Notes: generated from the sequence alone by a model not told the origin. Positions 14,832 to 22,773 are shown, counted from the first letter of the stretch. The stretch is 38,605 nt of DNA from Streptomyces triticisoli (GCF_003270085.1 NZ_QFDQ01000076.1:1-38605); one strand, 5' to 3'. Made by a program: numbers and translations.

Positions 14832-16256
14832 ATGTCCGAGGAAGTGGACGCACCCCCGGTCCAAGACGTCAACGAGGCGCTGAACGGTACGACCGGCCGC
14901 TGGGCCGGGGTCCTCCTGATCCTGGTTCTGCTCACCGAGCAGGCCGCGCTCGCCTTCGCCCTCTTCACTCCCGCACTGCCGAAGATCGCGGCCGAGTACC
15001 AGACCACGCAGGTGGTCTGGGTGATGACGGCCCTGGTCCTGGCAGCCGCCATCGCCTCACCCATCCTCGGGAAGCTCGCCGACATCCACGGCAAGAAGCG
15101 CATCCTGGTCGTCACGGCCGCGATCGCCAGTCTGGGAGCGTTCATTTCAGCGATCGCGCCGACATTTCCGATCCTGATCGTCGGTCGTTTTCTCTCGGGC
15201 GCGGGGTTCGCGTTCACCGCGCTCGGTTACTCACTCATCCGGGACGTGTTCCCGAAGCGGCTGCAGCCCATGTCGATCAGCATCGCCAACACCGGTGTCG
15301 GCGTCGTCACGGTCCTCGCCCCGTTGATCTCCGGCTTCATGCTCGACCGCTACAACGTGGCCTCGGTCTTCTGGTTCTCCTTCGTACTGTGCGCCGTCGG
15401 CGGCCTGCTCACGCTGTTCTTCGTTCCGGAGACTCCGGTCCGGGCACGTGTCTCCGTCGATTGGCTCGGCGCCGTCCTTCTGACGCTCGGGCTCCTCACT
15501 CTCATGCTCGTGGTCTCGCTCGGTGCCGGATGGGGCTGGACGAGCGGCAGGACCATTGGCGTGCTCGCACTGAGCGTCGTCTCCTTCGTCGCCTGGACGA
15601 TCTGGGAGCGCCGAGTCGCGGAGCCGTTGATCAGCCTTGACGTGCTGGCCAGCCGGAAGGTCGGCGTCACTCTGCTGGCCGGCGGCATCGCCTACGGCGC
15701 CACCACCCTCACCGCCACACTGATTCCGCTGCTCCTGCAGACGCCTTCCGACGCCGCGCCGTACGGCTTCGGACTTTCGGTGACCGAGATGGCCTGGTGG
15801 ATGCTCCCCGGCGGCACGCTCATCGTCCTCAGCGGCTTCTTCGTCGGCGCCACGGCACGGCGGATCGGGTTCCGCCAGCACCTGATCGGCGGTGCCGTCC
15901 TCATCGCGCTGGGCGCCGCGGTGCTGGCCACCACACCGAGCCAGGCCTGGCTGGTCATCTTCGGGTACGCACTGATCGGCTTCGGCTCGATGATCTACGC
16001 GGCCATCCCCAACCTGGTGATGATCGCACTGCCGGAGCACGAGCGGGCGATCGGCGCCAACTTCACCGGGCTCTCCCAGAGCGCGTTCGGCGGCATCCTG
16101 TCCACCCTCGGCTTCGCTCTGCTGGCGCAGCACGTGCTGTCCGCGGGCCCTCAGGGCATGGTGTACAGCGCGGACGGATACTTCATCGCGTTCATGGTCG
16201 CGGCGGGGGCGGCGCTGCTGGGCGCCCTCCTTGCCTTCGGCATCAGGACGCGCTGA
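14832..16256 (+). CDS. MFS drug efflux transporter (DHA2-like, 14 TMS)
   Basis: A 474-residue MFS permease with about 14 predicted helices. Motif A is GKLADIHGKKR after helix 2, and motif C is seen in helix 5 (SISIANTGVGVVTVLAPLIS, with the G-x-x-x-G-P-L pattern of antiporters). The first helix ALFTPALPKIAAEYQ and the central extra pair of helices fit the DHA2 group of proton-driven multidrug exporters. ATG 14832 is preceded by AGGTG; longer upstream codons are not protein-like. No regulator is beside it. A strong terminator follows. Confidence 0.9.
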   Translation: MSEEVDAPPVQDVNEALNGTTGRWAGVLLILVLLTEQAALAFALFTPALPKIAAEYQTTQVVWVMTALVLAAAIASPILGKLADIHGKKRILVVTAAIASLGAFISAIAPTFPILIVGRFLSGAGFAFTALGYSLIRDVFPKRLQPMSISIANTGVGVVTVLAPLISGFMLDRYNVASVFWFSFVLCAVGGLLTLFFVPETPVRARVSVDWLGAVLLTLGLLTLMLVVSLGAGWGWTSGRTIGVLALSVVSFVAWTIWERRVAEPLISLDVLASRKVGVTLLAGGIAYGATTLTATLIPLLLQTPSDAAPYGFGLSVTEMAWWMLPGGTLIVLSGFFVGATARRIGFRQHLIGGAVLIALGAAVLATTPSQAWLVIFGYALIGFGSMIYAAIPNLVMIALPEHERAIGANFTGLSQSAFGGILSTLGFALLAQHVLSAGPQGMVYSADGYFIAFMVAAGAALLGALLAFGIRTR

Positions 16257-16279
16257 GCGTCTCCGGTCCTGCCCGGTCC

Positions 16280-16305
16280 GGCCCGGCCTGGTCGCAGGCC
16301 GGGCC
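16280..16305 (+). terminator. Terminator after MFS gene
   Basis: A perfect 10-bp stem GGCCCGGCCT / AGGCCGGGCC with a 6-base loop, 24 bases after the stop. Confidence 0.8.
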
Positions 16306-16595
16306 AGCCGTGCGTCGCATCGCGTGGGCGACAGCGATCGGGGGAACGTACGTACGATAACCGGAGGTTGATGGGCAGCTGTGTGCACGGACGTCAGGTT
16401 CGCGGGCGCGATGGACCCAAGCTTCGAGAACGCGGCGGTGTGGCGTTGAATCACTGCTCACCTGCCGTACGGTGCTGCCGCCCCCGCTCAGGCGCTGCGC
16501 TGCTCGGCGATCATCAGCGAATGGACCGAGCCGTGCGGGTGCGTTGACTACTGTCTGCACATCAGAGGAACTCAGGTGAGTACCAGGGGGTGGGG

Positions 16596-17210
16596 ATGTC
16601 CGGTGCGGACATTTCTGTAATCGTCGCAATCGTTGGTGTAGGCGGCACACTCGCTTCGGCAGTGATCACTCAAGTCCTCGCCCAGCGAGCGGAGTTAAGG
16701 AGATTGGAGCGAGAAGAACGGGTCCGTGCCGCAGAGCGGCAGGCTGCTGAGGACCAGCGCAAGATCGATCAGCTCCGGAGCTGTTACGTTCAGTTGAACG
16801 CTCATGACCGCCACTACAGAGACGCGATGCTGGCGTACGCCTACGCCCTCAAATCCGGGCCTGGCAGGGCGGAAGCAGCGGAAGTGACTGGCGCGCGGCG
16901 TACTCAACGGGACACTCGCGCTGAAGCTCAACTGGTGGCGAGCGACCCCGTGCTCCGGATCGAGAGCCAGGTGAACACTCGGCTCTCGATCGCCTACAGG
17001 CGTCTGATGGAGGTAGCGGACGAGCCGGACTCACCCGCTCGTCAGGCGAGACTCGACCAGGTCATTGAACTTTTGGACTCGATCACTGCGCAGCAAGGGC
17101 ATGTGCGAGCACTCATGCGCCTTGAGGTTCGTGCCACTCAAGAGCTTCCGGACCAGTACAACCCCGAGATCAGGCTGCAGGCAGCAACGCACCAGCAGGC
17201 CGACTACTGA
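16596..17210 (+). CDS. Membrane-anchored coiled-coil protein, unknown
   Basis: A 204-residue protein with one N-terminal membrane helix (ISVIVAIVGVGGTLASAVITQV) followed by a long charged coiled coil (LAQRAELRRLEREERVRAAE, RQAAEDQRKIDQLRS) and further helices. It starts at ATG 16596, or at GTG 16590 two codons earlier, after a G-rich ribosome site. The codon choice is somewhat less GC-biased than neighbours (for example GTAATCGTCGCAATCGTTGG), hinting at acquisition. Similar small proteins are frequent in streptomycete accessory regions, sometimes near integrated elements, and an integrase remnant lies 20 bases downstream. No function can be given. Confidence 0.75.
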   Translation: MSGADISVIVAIVGVGGTLASAVITQVLAQRAELRRLEREERVRAAERQAAEDQRKIDQLRSCYVQLNAHDRHYRDAMLAYAYALKSGPGRAEAAEVTGARRTQRDTRAEAQLVASDPVLRIESQVNTRLSIAYRRLMEVADEPDSPARQARLDQVIELLDSITAQQGHVRALMRLEVRATQELPDQYNPEIRLQAATHQQADY

Positions 17211-17229
17211 TGATCTACGACTGACGGCC

Positions 17230-17269
17230 GGCGATCTGGTGCCGGCCGTCGATGCACTTGGCGTAGCGG
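17230..17269 (-). pseudogene. Tyrosine-integrase C-terminal remnant (copy 2 of 40-bp repeat)
   Basis: The minus strand reads RYAKCIDGRHQIA, the nucleophile-Tyr segment at the end of streptomycete phage-type integrases. Nothing else of the integrase remains. It matches 4285-4324 at about 36 of 40 bases, in the same orientation. Confidence 0.7.
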
Positions 17270-17344
17270 GGCGCCCGCCAAAGGCTGACGAACAGGGGTA
17301 CGGCTGCCGTCCCTCTGCTCCTCACCAGGGGGCGGTCGCCGGGG

Positions 17345-18064
17345 CTAGAGGAGGCCGAGGTCGCCGAGTTCCTTGTGCAGGTCCGCGCGCGGGTTGTCGG
17401 CGCGTACCTGGGGTGCCTCGGTGCCGTCGTCGGAGCGGGCGGTTCTGGCGGGCCGTGAGCGCCGGTCCCGGAAGAGCCAGGCTCCGACCAGGCCGCCGAT
17501 CAGCCCTCCGAGGTGTCCGAGCCAGCTCACTCCCGGTGTCCCGGGCACGGCGACGGTGAGCATGTAGGCGAAGGAGGCCGCCATGACGATACCGATCAGC
17601 GTGTCGATCAGGTGCCGGTCGAACAGCCCGCGGACCACGACGTAGCCGAAGTAGCCGAAGATCAGGCCGCTGGCGCCCACCGTCTCCACGCCGCCTCGTT
17701 CGAGGAACCACACCGTGAGCCCACTGGTCACCGCGACGAGCAGACTCAGCCCCAGGAAGCGGGCCACGCCTCGGTAGGCGGCAAGGAACCCGAAGACGAA
17801 CAGCGGGCCGGAGTTGCTTTCGATGTGCGCCCAACTCCAGTGCAGGAAAGGCGCGGTGAGGATGCCGGGCAGCGTGCCGACATCGCCGGACATCACCCCG
17901 TGGTCTCGCGAAAGGGCGTAATCATTCGCGTAGTTGGCCAGCTGTACCAGCCAGACCATCGCGAGGAACCCGAACATCACGAAGAACGCCTTCCGCGCCT
18001 CCGCGATCATCTGCTCCGGGTCGACCTGCCTCGCGCCGGCTCGGTTCTTAGGTGACCTGACCAT
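17345..18064 (-). CDS. Rhomboid-family intramembrane serine protease
   Basis: A 239-residue rhomboid with six predicted helices. The catalytic dyad is Ser132 in VGASGLIFGYFGY (GASG motif) and His184 in WLGHLGGLIGG; the first conserved helix carries HWSWAHIESNSGPL with the H-x3-N motif (His80, Asn84). All core residues are present, so activity is expected against transmembrane substrates. A charged C-terminal tail of about 40 residues is cytoplasmic. The start at ATG 18064 has GGGGAGGGG upstream. It lies 49 bases after the ABC ATPase gene on the same strand and may be read through from that operon, though no functional link is apparent. Confidence 0.92.
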   Translation of the reverse strand: MVRSPKNRAGARQVDPEQMIAEARKAFFVMFGFLAMVWLVQLANYANDYALSRDHGVMSGDVGTLPGILTAPFLHWSWAHIESNSGPLFVFGFLAAYRGVARFLGLSLLVAVTSGLTVWFLERGGVETVGASGLIFGYFGYVVVRGLFDRHLIDTLIGIVMAASFAYMLTVAVPGTPGVSWLGHLGGLIGGLVGAWLFRDRRSRPARTARSDDGTEAPQVRADNPRADLHKELGDLGLL

Positions 18065-18113
18065 GGTGCCGCTCCCCTCCCCCTGCGGGTCCGTACTCGC
18101 GCCACCGCGAACT

Positions 18114-18974
18114 CTATGCATCCACCCCGGTTCTCCGTCCAGGTCGGTCGTTGCCGGAGAGCAGTGTGACCTGGGGCGTGCCGGTGCGGGGGTGTTCGGT
18201 GACGTGTGCCTCCACGCGGTAGACCTCGGCCAGCAGGGCAGGGGTGAGGACGTGCTGCGGGGGGCCGTGGGTGACCACTCGGCCGGCCGCCAGGACGCAG
18301 AGGCGGTCGCAGAACGACGCGGCGAGGTTGAGGTCGTGCAGGGCGATGACGGCGGTGACTCCGAGGCGGCGGACGAGGCGGAGTGCGTCGAGCTGGTGGC
18401 GTAGGTCCAGGTGGTTGGTCGGTTCGTCCAGGACCATGGTTCCCGCCCGTTGGGCGAGCGCACGGGCGATCAGGACGCGTTGTTTCTCCCCGCCCGAGAG
18501 CCGGTCGAAGGGTGCGCCGGCGAGGTCGGCGACGTCGAGTTCCGTCAGGGCGGCCGTGACGATGGCGCGGTCGTCGGCGTCGTCACCCGCGAAGGGGCGC
18601 TTGTGCGGGGTGCGGCCCATGGCCACCACCTCGTGCACGGTGAGTTCGAAGTCCCCGGTGTGTTCCTGCAGGACGGCCGCCAGGTGGCGGGCCAGACGCT
18701 TGCCGGGCATCCGCCAGACGTCCGCGCCGTCCAGCAGTACCCGGCCCGACGTGGGGCGCAGCGCGCGGTAGACGGTGCGCAGGAGGGTGGACTTGCCGGC
18801 GCCGTTCGGGCCGACGAGGCCGACCACTTCTCCGGGGGACACCGTCAAGGAGACCTGGTGCACCAGGTGTCTGCCGTCGACCGTCACCGAGACGTCGTCG
18901 ATGTCCAGGGTTCCGGGTTCCGCCATCCCGGGTTCTGTTGTGCCGGGTTCCGTTCCAGGGCGGGCGGTTGTCAT
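18114..18974 (-). CDS. FecE/BtuD-type ABC transporter ATPase
   Basis: A 286-residue ATPase of the siderophore/B12 importer class. Walker A is GPNGAGKST (55-63), the signature is LSGGEKQR (159-166) and Walker B is TMVLDEPTNHLD (179-190); the switch His is in VIALHDLNLAASF. The Q-loop Gln is in AAVLQEHTG. It has a Pro/Gly/Glu-rich N-terminal lead. GGAGGACACG precedes ATG 18974, and the ATG overlaps the permease stop by 4 bases. Together with permease, lipoprotein and ferredoxin it forms one operon under a cobalamin riboswitch. Confidence 0.93.
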   Translation of the reverse strand: MTTARPGTEPGTTEPGMAEPGTLDIDDVSVTVDGRHLVHQVSLTVSPGEVVGLVGPNGAGKSTLLRTVYRALRPTSGRVLLDGADVWRMPGKRLARHLAAVLQEHTGDFELTVHEVVAMGRTPHKRPFAGDDADDRAIVTAALTELDVADLAGAPFDRLSGGEKQRVLIARALAQRAGTMVLDEPTNHLDLRHQLDALRLVRRLGVTAVIALHDLNLAASFCDRLCVLAAGRVVTHGPPQHVLTPALLAEVYRVEAHVTEHPRTGTPQVTLLSGNDRPGRRTGVDA

Positions 18975-20122
18975 CGTGTCCTCCTTCGCATCAGCCAGAG
19001 GAAGAACGGTCCGCCGGTCAGGGCGGTGAGGATGCCGACGGGGATCTCCTCGGGGCTCATCAGCGTGCGCGCGGCCAGGTCGGCGGCGATCAGGAAGGCC
19101 GCGCCCAGCAGCGCGGCGGCCGGGAGCGCGCGGCGGTGGTCGGCGCCCACCAGCAGCCGTACGACGTGCGGGAGGATCAGGCCGACGAAGCCGATCTGGC
19201 CGCTGACCGCGACGATCGTGCCGATCATCAGCGCGACCAGGGTGAACAGCGCGGCCCGGAAGCGGTGGACGTCCAGGCCCAGGGCGGCCGCGGCCTCCTC
19301 CCCGGCCAGCAGCAGGTTCAGCGGACGGCACACGCCGAGCAGGACCGCCGTGCCGAGCAGGACCGCGCCGGCGGGGATCCACACCATCGTCCACGTGGTG
19401 CCGGCCAGTCCGCCGAGCATCCAGCGCAGCGCCGACTGTGTCTTGTGGGGGTCGTTGGAGGTGACCACGAGGAAGCTGGTCACCGCGGAGAGCACCTCGG
19501 CCGTGGCCACGCCCGCCAGTACCAGCCGCAGCGTGGTCATCCGCCCGCCGGAGCGGGCCAGGAAGTACACCGCGACCAGGGCGGCCAGCGCGCCGCAGAA
19601 CGCCGCCAGCGGCAGCGAGAAGGCACCGAACAGCGTCACGTGGAAGACCAGGACCAGCACCGCGCCGACGCTCGCCCCGGACGACACCCCCAGCAGCATC
19701 GGGTCGGCGAGCGGGTTGCGTACCAGCGCCTGCAGGGCCATCCCGGCCACCGAAAGTCCCGCGCCCACCACCGCGCACAGCACCACCCTCGGCAGCCGTA
19801 CCTCGATGACGATCGTCTCGCGCACCGGGGGCCATGTGGGTTCGGCCAGGGCGGGGTGGACCTGGCGGAGCAGGATGTCCCACACCTCCCCCGCCGGGAT
19901 GCTGACCGAACCCGCCGCGATCCCGAACGTCGCCGCCACCGCCACCAGGGCACCGAGTCCCGTCAGCACCAAGGTGTAGGGGAGCTTGCGGCGGCGGTCG
20001 GCGGCTCTCGGAGTCCTGGCTGGGGAGCCGGCCGGAGAGCCGTCGGCCGTCACGGTCGGGGTGGCCGGGGCGGCCGAGGCGGCCGAGGCGGCCGAGGCGG
20101 CCGTCTCCGTCGTGTCGGTCAC
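18971..20122 (-). CDS. FecCD/BtuC-type ABC permease
   Basis: A 383-residue permease of the FecCD (BtuC) family with about ten membrane helices. Recognisable segments are EVRLPRVVLCAVVGAGLSVA, GMALQALVRNPLADPMLLGV, SSGASVGAV and the ATPase-coupling SGQIGFVGLILPHVVRLLVG. The N-terminus holds a low-complexity Ala/Ser tract from 9-bp repeats, then the basic ADRRRKLPY before helix 1. It starts with GTG overlapping the stop of the lipoprotein gene (GTGA), and its own stop overlaps the ATPase start. Proteins like this are often named putative F420-0 transporter permeases in automatic annotation; the riboswitch points instead to corrinoids. Confidence 0.92.
   Translation of the reverse strand: MTDTTETAASAASAASAAPATPTVTADGSPAGSPARTPRAADRRRKLPYTLVLTGLGALVAVAATFGIAAGSVSIPAGEVWDILLRQVHPALAEPTWPPVRETIVIEVRLPRVVLCAVVGAGLSVAGMALQALVRNPLADPMLLGVSSGASVGAVLVLVFHVTLFGAFSLPLAAFCGALAALVAVYFLARSGGRMTTLRLVLAGVATAEVLSAVTSFLVVTSNDPHKTQSALRWMLGGLAGTTWTMVWIPAGAVLLGTAVLLGVCRPLNLLLAGEEAAAALGLDVHRFRAALFTLVALMIGTIVAVSGQIGFVGLILPHVVRLLVGADHRRALPAAALLGAAFLIAADLAARTLMSPEEIPVGILTALTGGPFFLWLMRRRTR
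20072..20103 (+). repeat. 9-bp tandem repeat in permease N-terminus
   Basis: Three and a half copies of GGCCGAGGC, coding Ala-Ala-Ser repeats on the minus strand. Confidence 0.8.
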
Positions 20123-21120
20123 CGGAAACGGTCCGGGTGGAGCTGGCGGGCCAGCGACTCCACGGCCGCCGGCACCCGCACGCCCAGCACCGTGGACGAC
20201 AGCGGCAGCACCGCGAACCGCTTGTTCCTGATCGCGGGTACGTCCTTCAGCGCCGGGTTGGCGAGCAGGAACTCCTTCTTCTCCTCGACGGTCTGGTCGC
20301 CGTAGTCGTAGATGACGACGACCTCGGGCGCCCGCTCGGCCACCTGCTCGAACGACACGTCACCGAACGCCTTGTCGACGTCGGCGAAGAGGTTCACCCC
20401 GCCGGCCCGCTCGATCATGTCGTTGCCCATGCCCGCGCCCCCGGCGGTGAAGGCGGTCCTGTCGCCGCTGTCGTAGACGAAGAGCTCCACCGGCTTGACG
20501 CCGTCGAGTCTCTCCTCCACCTCGTCCAGCGTGGCGTGCAGCCGCTTCAACTGCCGTTCGGCCCGCTCCGGAACGCCGAAGACCTTGGCGACGTCGCGGA
20601 CCTCCTGGTCCATCATCGCCATCGTCACCGGTCCCGAGGGGCATTCCTCGATGTTGAGGCGGGTGTTGATCCCGGCCCGGGTGAGGGCGTCGCGGGAGCG
20701 GCCCTCCTTCTCGTCGAAGGCGGAACTCCAGCCCCCGTAGACGAAGTCGGGTTCGGCCGCCAGCAGCGTCTCGTGGGACGGGTACTCCTTCGCCAGCAAC
20801 TCGACCGTCTCGTAAGCGGATTGGTACTCGGGGAGTATCCCGTTGTCGGGGTAGGCCGTGCCGATCATCGACTTCTCCAGCCCGAGCGCCAGCATCACCT
20901 CGGTCGCGTGCTGGTTCAGCGACACCGCGCGCTGCGGCGGGCGCTGGTACGTCGTGGTCACCCCGCAGTTGGACAGGGTGACCGGGAAGCCTTTCGTCGC
21001 GCCGGATTCGGCGCCTGCGCCAACGTCGGTGCTCTGGTGGGCGCTTGTGCCGCAGCCGGCGATCAGCAGGGCCGAGGCCGTGGCCAGCAGCAGGGACAGT
21101 GGGCGTCTGCCCGTCGTCAT
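20119..21120 (-). CDS. ABC substrate-binding lipoprotein (cobalamin/cofactor type)
   Basis: A 333-residue exported lipoprotein: the signal sequence ends in the lipobox LLIAGC (Cys23). The rest is a class III (BtuF/FepB-like) binding protein: RAVSLNQHATEVMLALGLEK, then GTAYPDN, ETLLAAEPDFVYGGWSSAF, and a C-terminal lobe with VVVIYDYGD and AVLPLSSTVLGVRVPAAVES. GAGAGGA lies upstream of ATG 21120. The binding lobes sit outside the membrane and deliver ligand to the permease encoded next. Automatic pipelines may call such proteins F420-0 binding; the upstream cobalamin riboswitch and ferredoxin gene favour a corrinoid ligand. Confidence 0.9.
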   Translation of the reverse strand: MTTGRRPLSLLLATASALLIAGCGTSAHQSTDVGAGAESGATKGFPVTLSNCGVTTTYQRPPQRAVSLNQHATEVMLALGLEKSMIGTAYPDNGILPEYQSAYETVELLAKEYPSHETLLAAEPDFVYGGWSSAFDEKEGRSRDALTRAGINTRLNIEECPSGPVTMAMMDQEVRDVAKVFGVPERAERQLKRLHATLDEVEERLDGVKPVELFVYDSGDRTAFTAGGAGMGNDMIERAGGVNLFADVDKAFGDVSFEQVAERAPEVVVIYDYGDQTVEEKKEFLLANPALKDVPAIRNKRFAVLPLSSTVLGVRVPAAVESLARQLHPDRFR

Positions 21121-21192
21121 GGGGTGGTTCCTCTCACCAGCGTGTCCGGGGTGGTCACCGGGCGGCGTGGACGGTCGTCGAGACGTGCCGCG

Positions 21193-21277
21193 GCCGGGTG
21201 TGGGGACGTAGGCCGTACGAGGCCGGGTGTGGGGGCGCAGGCCGTACGAGGCCGGGTGTCGGGGGTCGGTCGTACGG
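21193..21277 (+). repeat. 29-bp tandem repeat inside the transporter operon
   Basis: Two near-identical 29-bp units starting GCCGGGTGTGGGG and ending GTACGAG, then a third diverged unit. It lies in the 223-bp gap between the ferredoxin-like and lipoprotein genes and would be in the mRNA. Confidence 0.85.
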
Positions 21278-21343
21278 ACCGTCATCGGCCCCCGACCCCC
21301 GGCTCCCGGCTCCCTGGCCGCAGCGGCGGGAACGGCCGGGGCG

Positions 21344-21748
21344 TCACAGGTCGCCGCGGGACGACAGCCCGGACGAAGTGCGCCGTCGGGGCGGGGTGAA
21401 GACGTACAGATCGAGGATCTCGGGCCGCCGGGCGACACCGGGACCGCCCGCCCGGACCCAGGCTGCGATGTCCTCGGTCGCGGCCGGGTCGTTGACCAGG
21501 CCGAGCCACACCGGCCGGGCACCGGCGGCCCGCCCGGCGGCGGACGGCTGGACGACGATCACATTGGCCTGGTCGCACACGTCCAGGCACGCCGAGACAC
21601 GTACGGGCGCTTCCTCACCGAGACGCGCGGTCTGGGCCGCGTGGTCGGTGGCAGCCACCTTGGGGCTGCCGCAGCAGCAGTCCCGGCACACGACGACCCG
21701 GCAGGGCACCGCTTCGTCGACTGTCCTCCCGGCCGGCCTTCCAGGCAC
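21344..21748 (-). CDS. (2Fe-2S) ferredoxin-like thioredoxin-fold protein
   Basis: A protein of about 134 residues with Cys arrangement VCRDCCCGSPK (Cys21, 24, 25, 26) and VSACLDVCDQANVIVVQP (Cys54, 58), the pattern of thioredoxin-like [2Fe-2S] ferredoxins. The C-terminal part (GLVNDPAATEDIAAWVRAGG) matches small actinobacterial proteins found next to B12-regulated importers. GTG 21748 is my preferred start, with GGGAGGAG about 10 bases before it; the upstream frame is the riboswitch region. It is the first gene after the cobalamin riboswitch, so a role in reductive processing of imported corrinoid (for example Co reduction) is an attractive inference. Confidence 0.82.
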   Translation of the reverse strand: MPGRPAGRTVDEAVPCRVVVCRDCCCGSPKVAATDHAAQTARLGEEAPVRVSACLDVCDQANVIVVQPSAAGRAAGARPVWLGLVNDPAATEDIAAWVRAGGPGVARRPEILDLYVFTPPRRRTSSGLSSRGDL

Positions 21749-21798
21749 GCCGCACCACTCTCCTCCCCGGGGAAATCCGCCCCGGTTGTCGTTGAGGA

Positions 21799-21948
21799 GG
21801 CGACCGCGTGAGTCTCCTGGCTCTCGGGTCGAAGCTCGTCCCGGCCTTCCCACCCGCTTCGGGGCAGTGGCCAGTTCGGGATTCGCTCGCCGATCACAGT
21901 GGCGGGACCGCGCCGGATTCACACCGGCTTCCTCGTTCCGCCGTCGCC
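21799..21948 (-). promoter_or_regulatory. Cobalamin (B12) riboswitch
   Basis: Read on the minus strand, the conserved core runs GAAGCCGGTGTGAATCCGGC, then GCGGTCCCGCCACTGTGA (B12 box GCCACTG at 21897-21903), and later CCCGAGAGCCAGGAGACTC. The closing stem P1 is GGCGAC (21943-21948) with GTCGCC (21799-21804). The 3' end is about 50 bases before the ferredoxin start, with a GC-rich stretch (CCGGGGCGGATTTCCCCGGGG) that can form a hairpin sequestering the ribosome site. Adenosylcobalamin binding would be expected to shut off the operon. Confidence 0.92.
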
Positions 21949-22214
21949 TTGTCGCCCGACATCATCGCATCCGGGGCAAGACGCCGTCACCACTTCGCCC
22001 ACCAGGGCCGGCCGACGGGCCCGGCGTCCACGGCACGCGGCATCCACGGCGGATACGGCGGGATGCGGCGGATACGTCGTCGTCCGCCAACAGGACCAAC
22101 CCATCCTGCCTGCGCCACCGCCGGTTCACCAGTCACCAGACCCGGTCAGGGGATTCCTTCCCAGGAACTGCTGGTCCGATTGCGGCCGAGGAACCGCCAG
22201 CTTAGCTTCAAGCC
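21949..22214. other. Promoter region between riboswitch operon and Q-rich gene
   Basis: About 270 noncoding bases between divergent units. It should carry the promoter of the riboswitch transcript and that of the Q-rich gene. The frame open across it on the plus strand is not protein-like before 22285. I do not see a clear consensus promoter. Confidence 0.4.
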
Positions 22215-22259
22215 GTCGGACTTCTTCCGACAAGCCAACACATTTCTGCTTGTTGGCTT
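22215..22259 (+). promoter_or_regulatory. Two adjacent hairpins before the Q-rich gene
   Basis: GTCGGA/TCCGAC (22215-22231, 5-base loop) is followed directly by AAGCCAACA/TGTTGGCTT (22232-22259, 9 perfect pairs, 10-base loop). They end 25 bases before ATG 22285 and 18 before its ribosome site. They could be an operator pair, a structured 5' leader, or a stabilising hairpin. Confidence 0.55.
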
Positions 22260-22284
22260 CCCCATGGCATCGAACGGAGCACCC

Positions 22285-22761
22285 ATGTCGGTGATGACCG
22301 GTACCCCGCCCATGCAGCAGTTCGGCCAGCAGGGCGGCGCCCCGCAAGGTCAGATCCAGCAGATCGTCCAGCAGACCATCCAGCAGGCGTGTCAGCAGGC
22401 GAGCCAGCAGATCGCACAGCGCATGCAGCACATGCTGCAGCAGATCCAGCAGGTCCAGCAGCAGCTCCAGCAGCAGGGCATGTCCCACCAGGCGCACCCG
22501 TACCTGGCCATCGCGCTGCACACCGCGCTGCGCCAGGGCGTACGGCAGGCGGTGGAGCAGTCCGTGCAGCAGGCGCTGCCGGCGGTGATCGTGACGCTGC
22601 TCCAGCAGAGCCAGCAGGGTCAGCAGGGCCAGCAGGGCCAGCAGGGCCAGCAGCAGTGGGGTGGCGGGCAGGGCCTCCAGCAGTTCGGCCAGCCGTTCCC
22701 GCAGCACCAGCAGCCCGGCTTCGGCTACGGCCAGATGGGTCAGCCCTTCGGTATCGGCTGA
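22285..22761 (+). CDS. Glutamine-rich helical protein, unknown
   Basis: A 158-residue protein in which about a third of residues are Gln. Residues 20-64 are helical heptad-like Q repeats (QIQQIVQQTIQQACQQASQQ, IAQRMQHMLQQIQQVQQQLQ). Residues 71-108 are a less biased amphipathic helix pair (HPYLAIALHTALRQGVRQAV, EQSVQQALPAVIVTLLQQ) ending hydrophobic. The tail has (QQG)n from 9-bp DNA repeats and then Phe/Gly/Gln-rich sequence (FGQPFPQHQQPGFGYGQ), like prion-like low-complexity domains. There is one Cys and no signal peptide. ATG 22285 is preceded by GGAG at 5 bases; ATG 22264 has no such site. The pseudo-subtilisin gene follows on the same strand. Confidence 0.85.
   Translation: MSVMTGTPPMQQFGQQGGAPQGQIQQIVQQTIQQACQQASQQIAQRMQHMLQQIQQVQQQLQQQGMSHQAHPYLAIALHTALRQGVRQAVEQSVQQALPAVIVTLLQQSQQGQQGQQGQQGQQQWGGGQGLQQFGQPFPQHQQPGFGYGQMGQPFGIG
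22603..22647 (+). repeat. 9-bp tandem repeat in Q-rich gene
   Basis: Five units of CAGCAG(G/A)G(C/T), coding Gln-Gln-Gly. Confidence 0.85.
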
Positions 22762-22773
22762 CCCCGGCGGCGC

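Noticed and set aside
18411..20305. Long plus-strand frames opposite the ABC transporter genes
   Set aside because: The ATPase and permease on the minus strand have all their catalytic and family motifs; the plus-strand frames have none.
21865..21871. Second CAGTGGC next to the riboswitch as a second B12 box
   Set aside because: It lies inside the same riboswitch between the core and the 3' conserved segment; there is no second set of core helices around it.
22601..22660. CAG-rich repeat as a possible CRISPR or regulatory repeat array
   Set aside because: The units are contiguous 9-mers without spacers and lie in frame in a Q-rich protein gene; it is a coding minisatellite.
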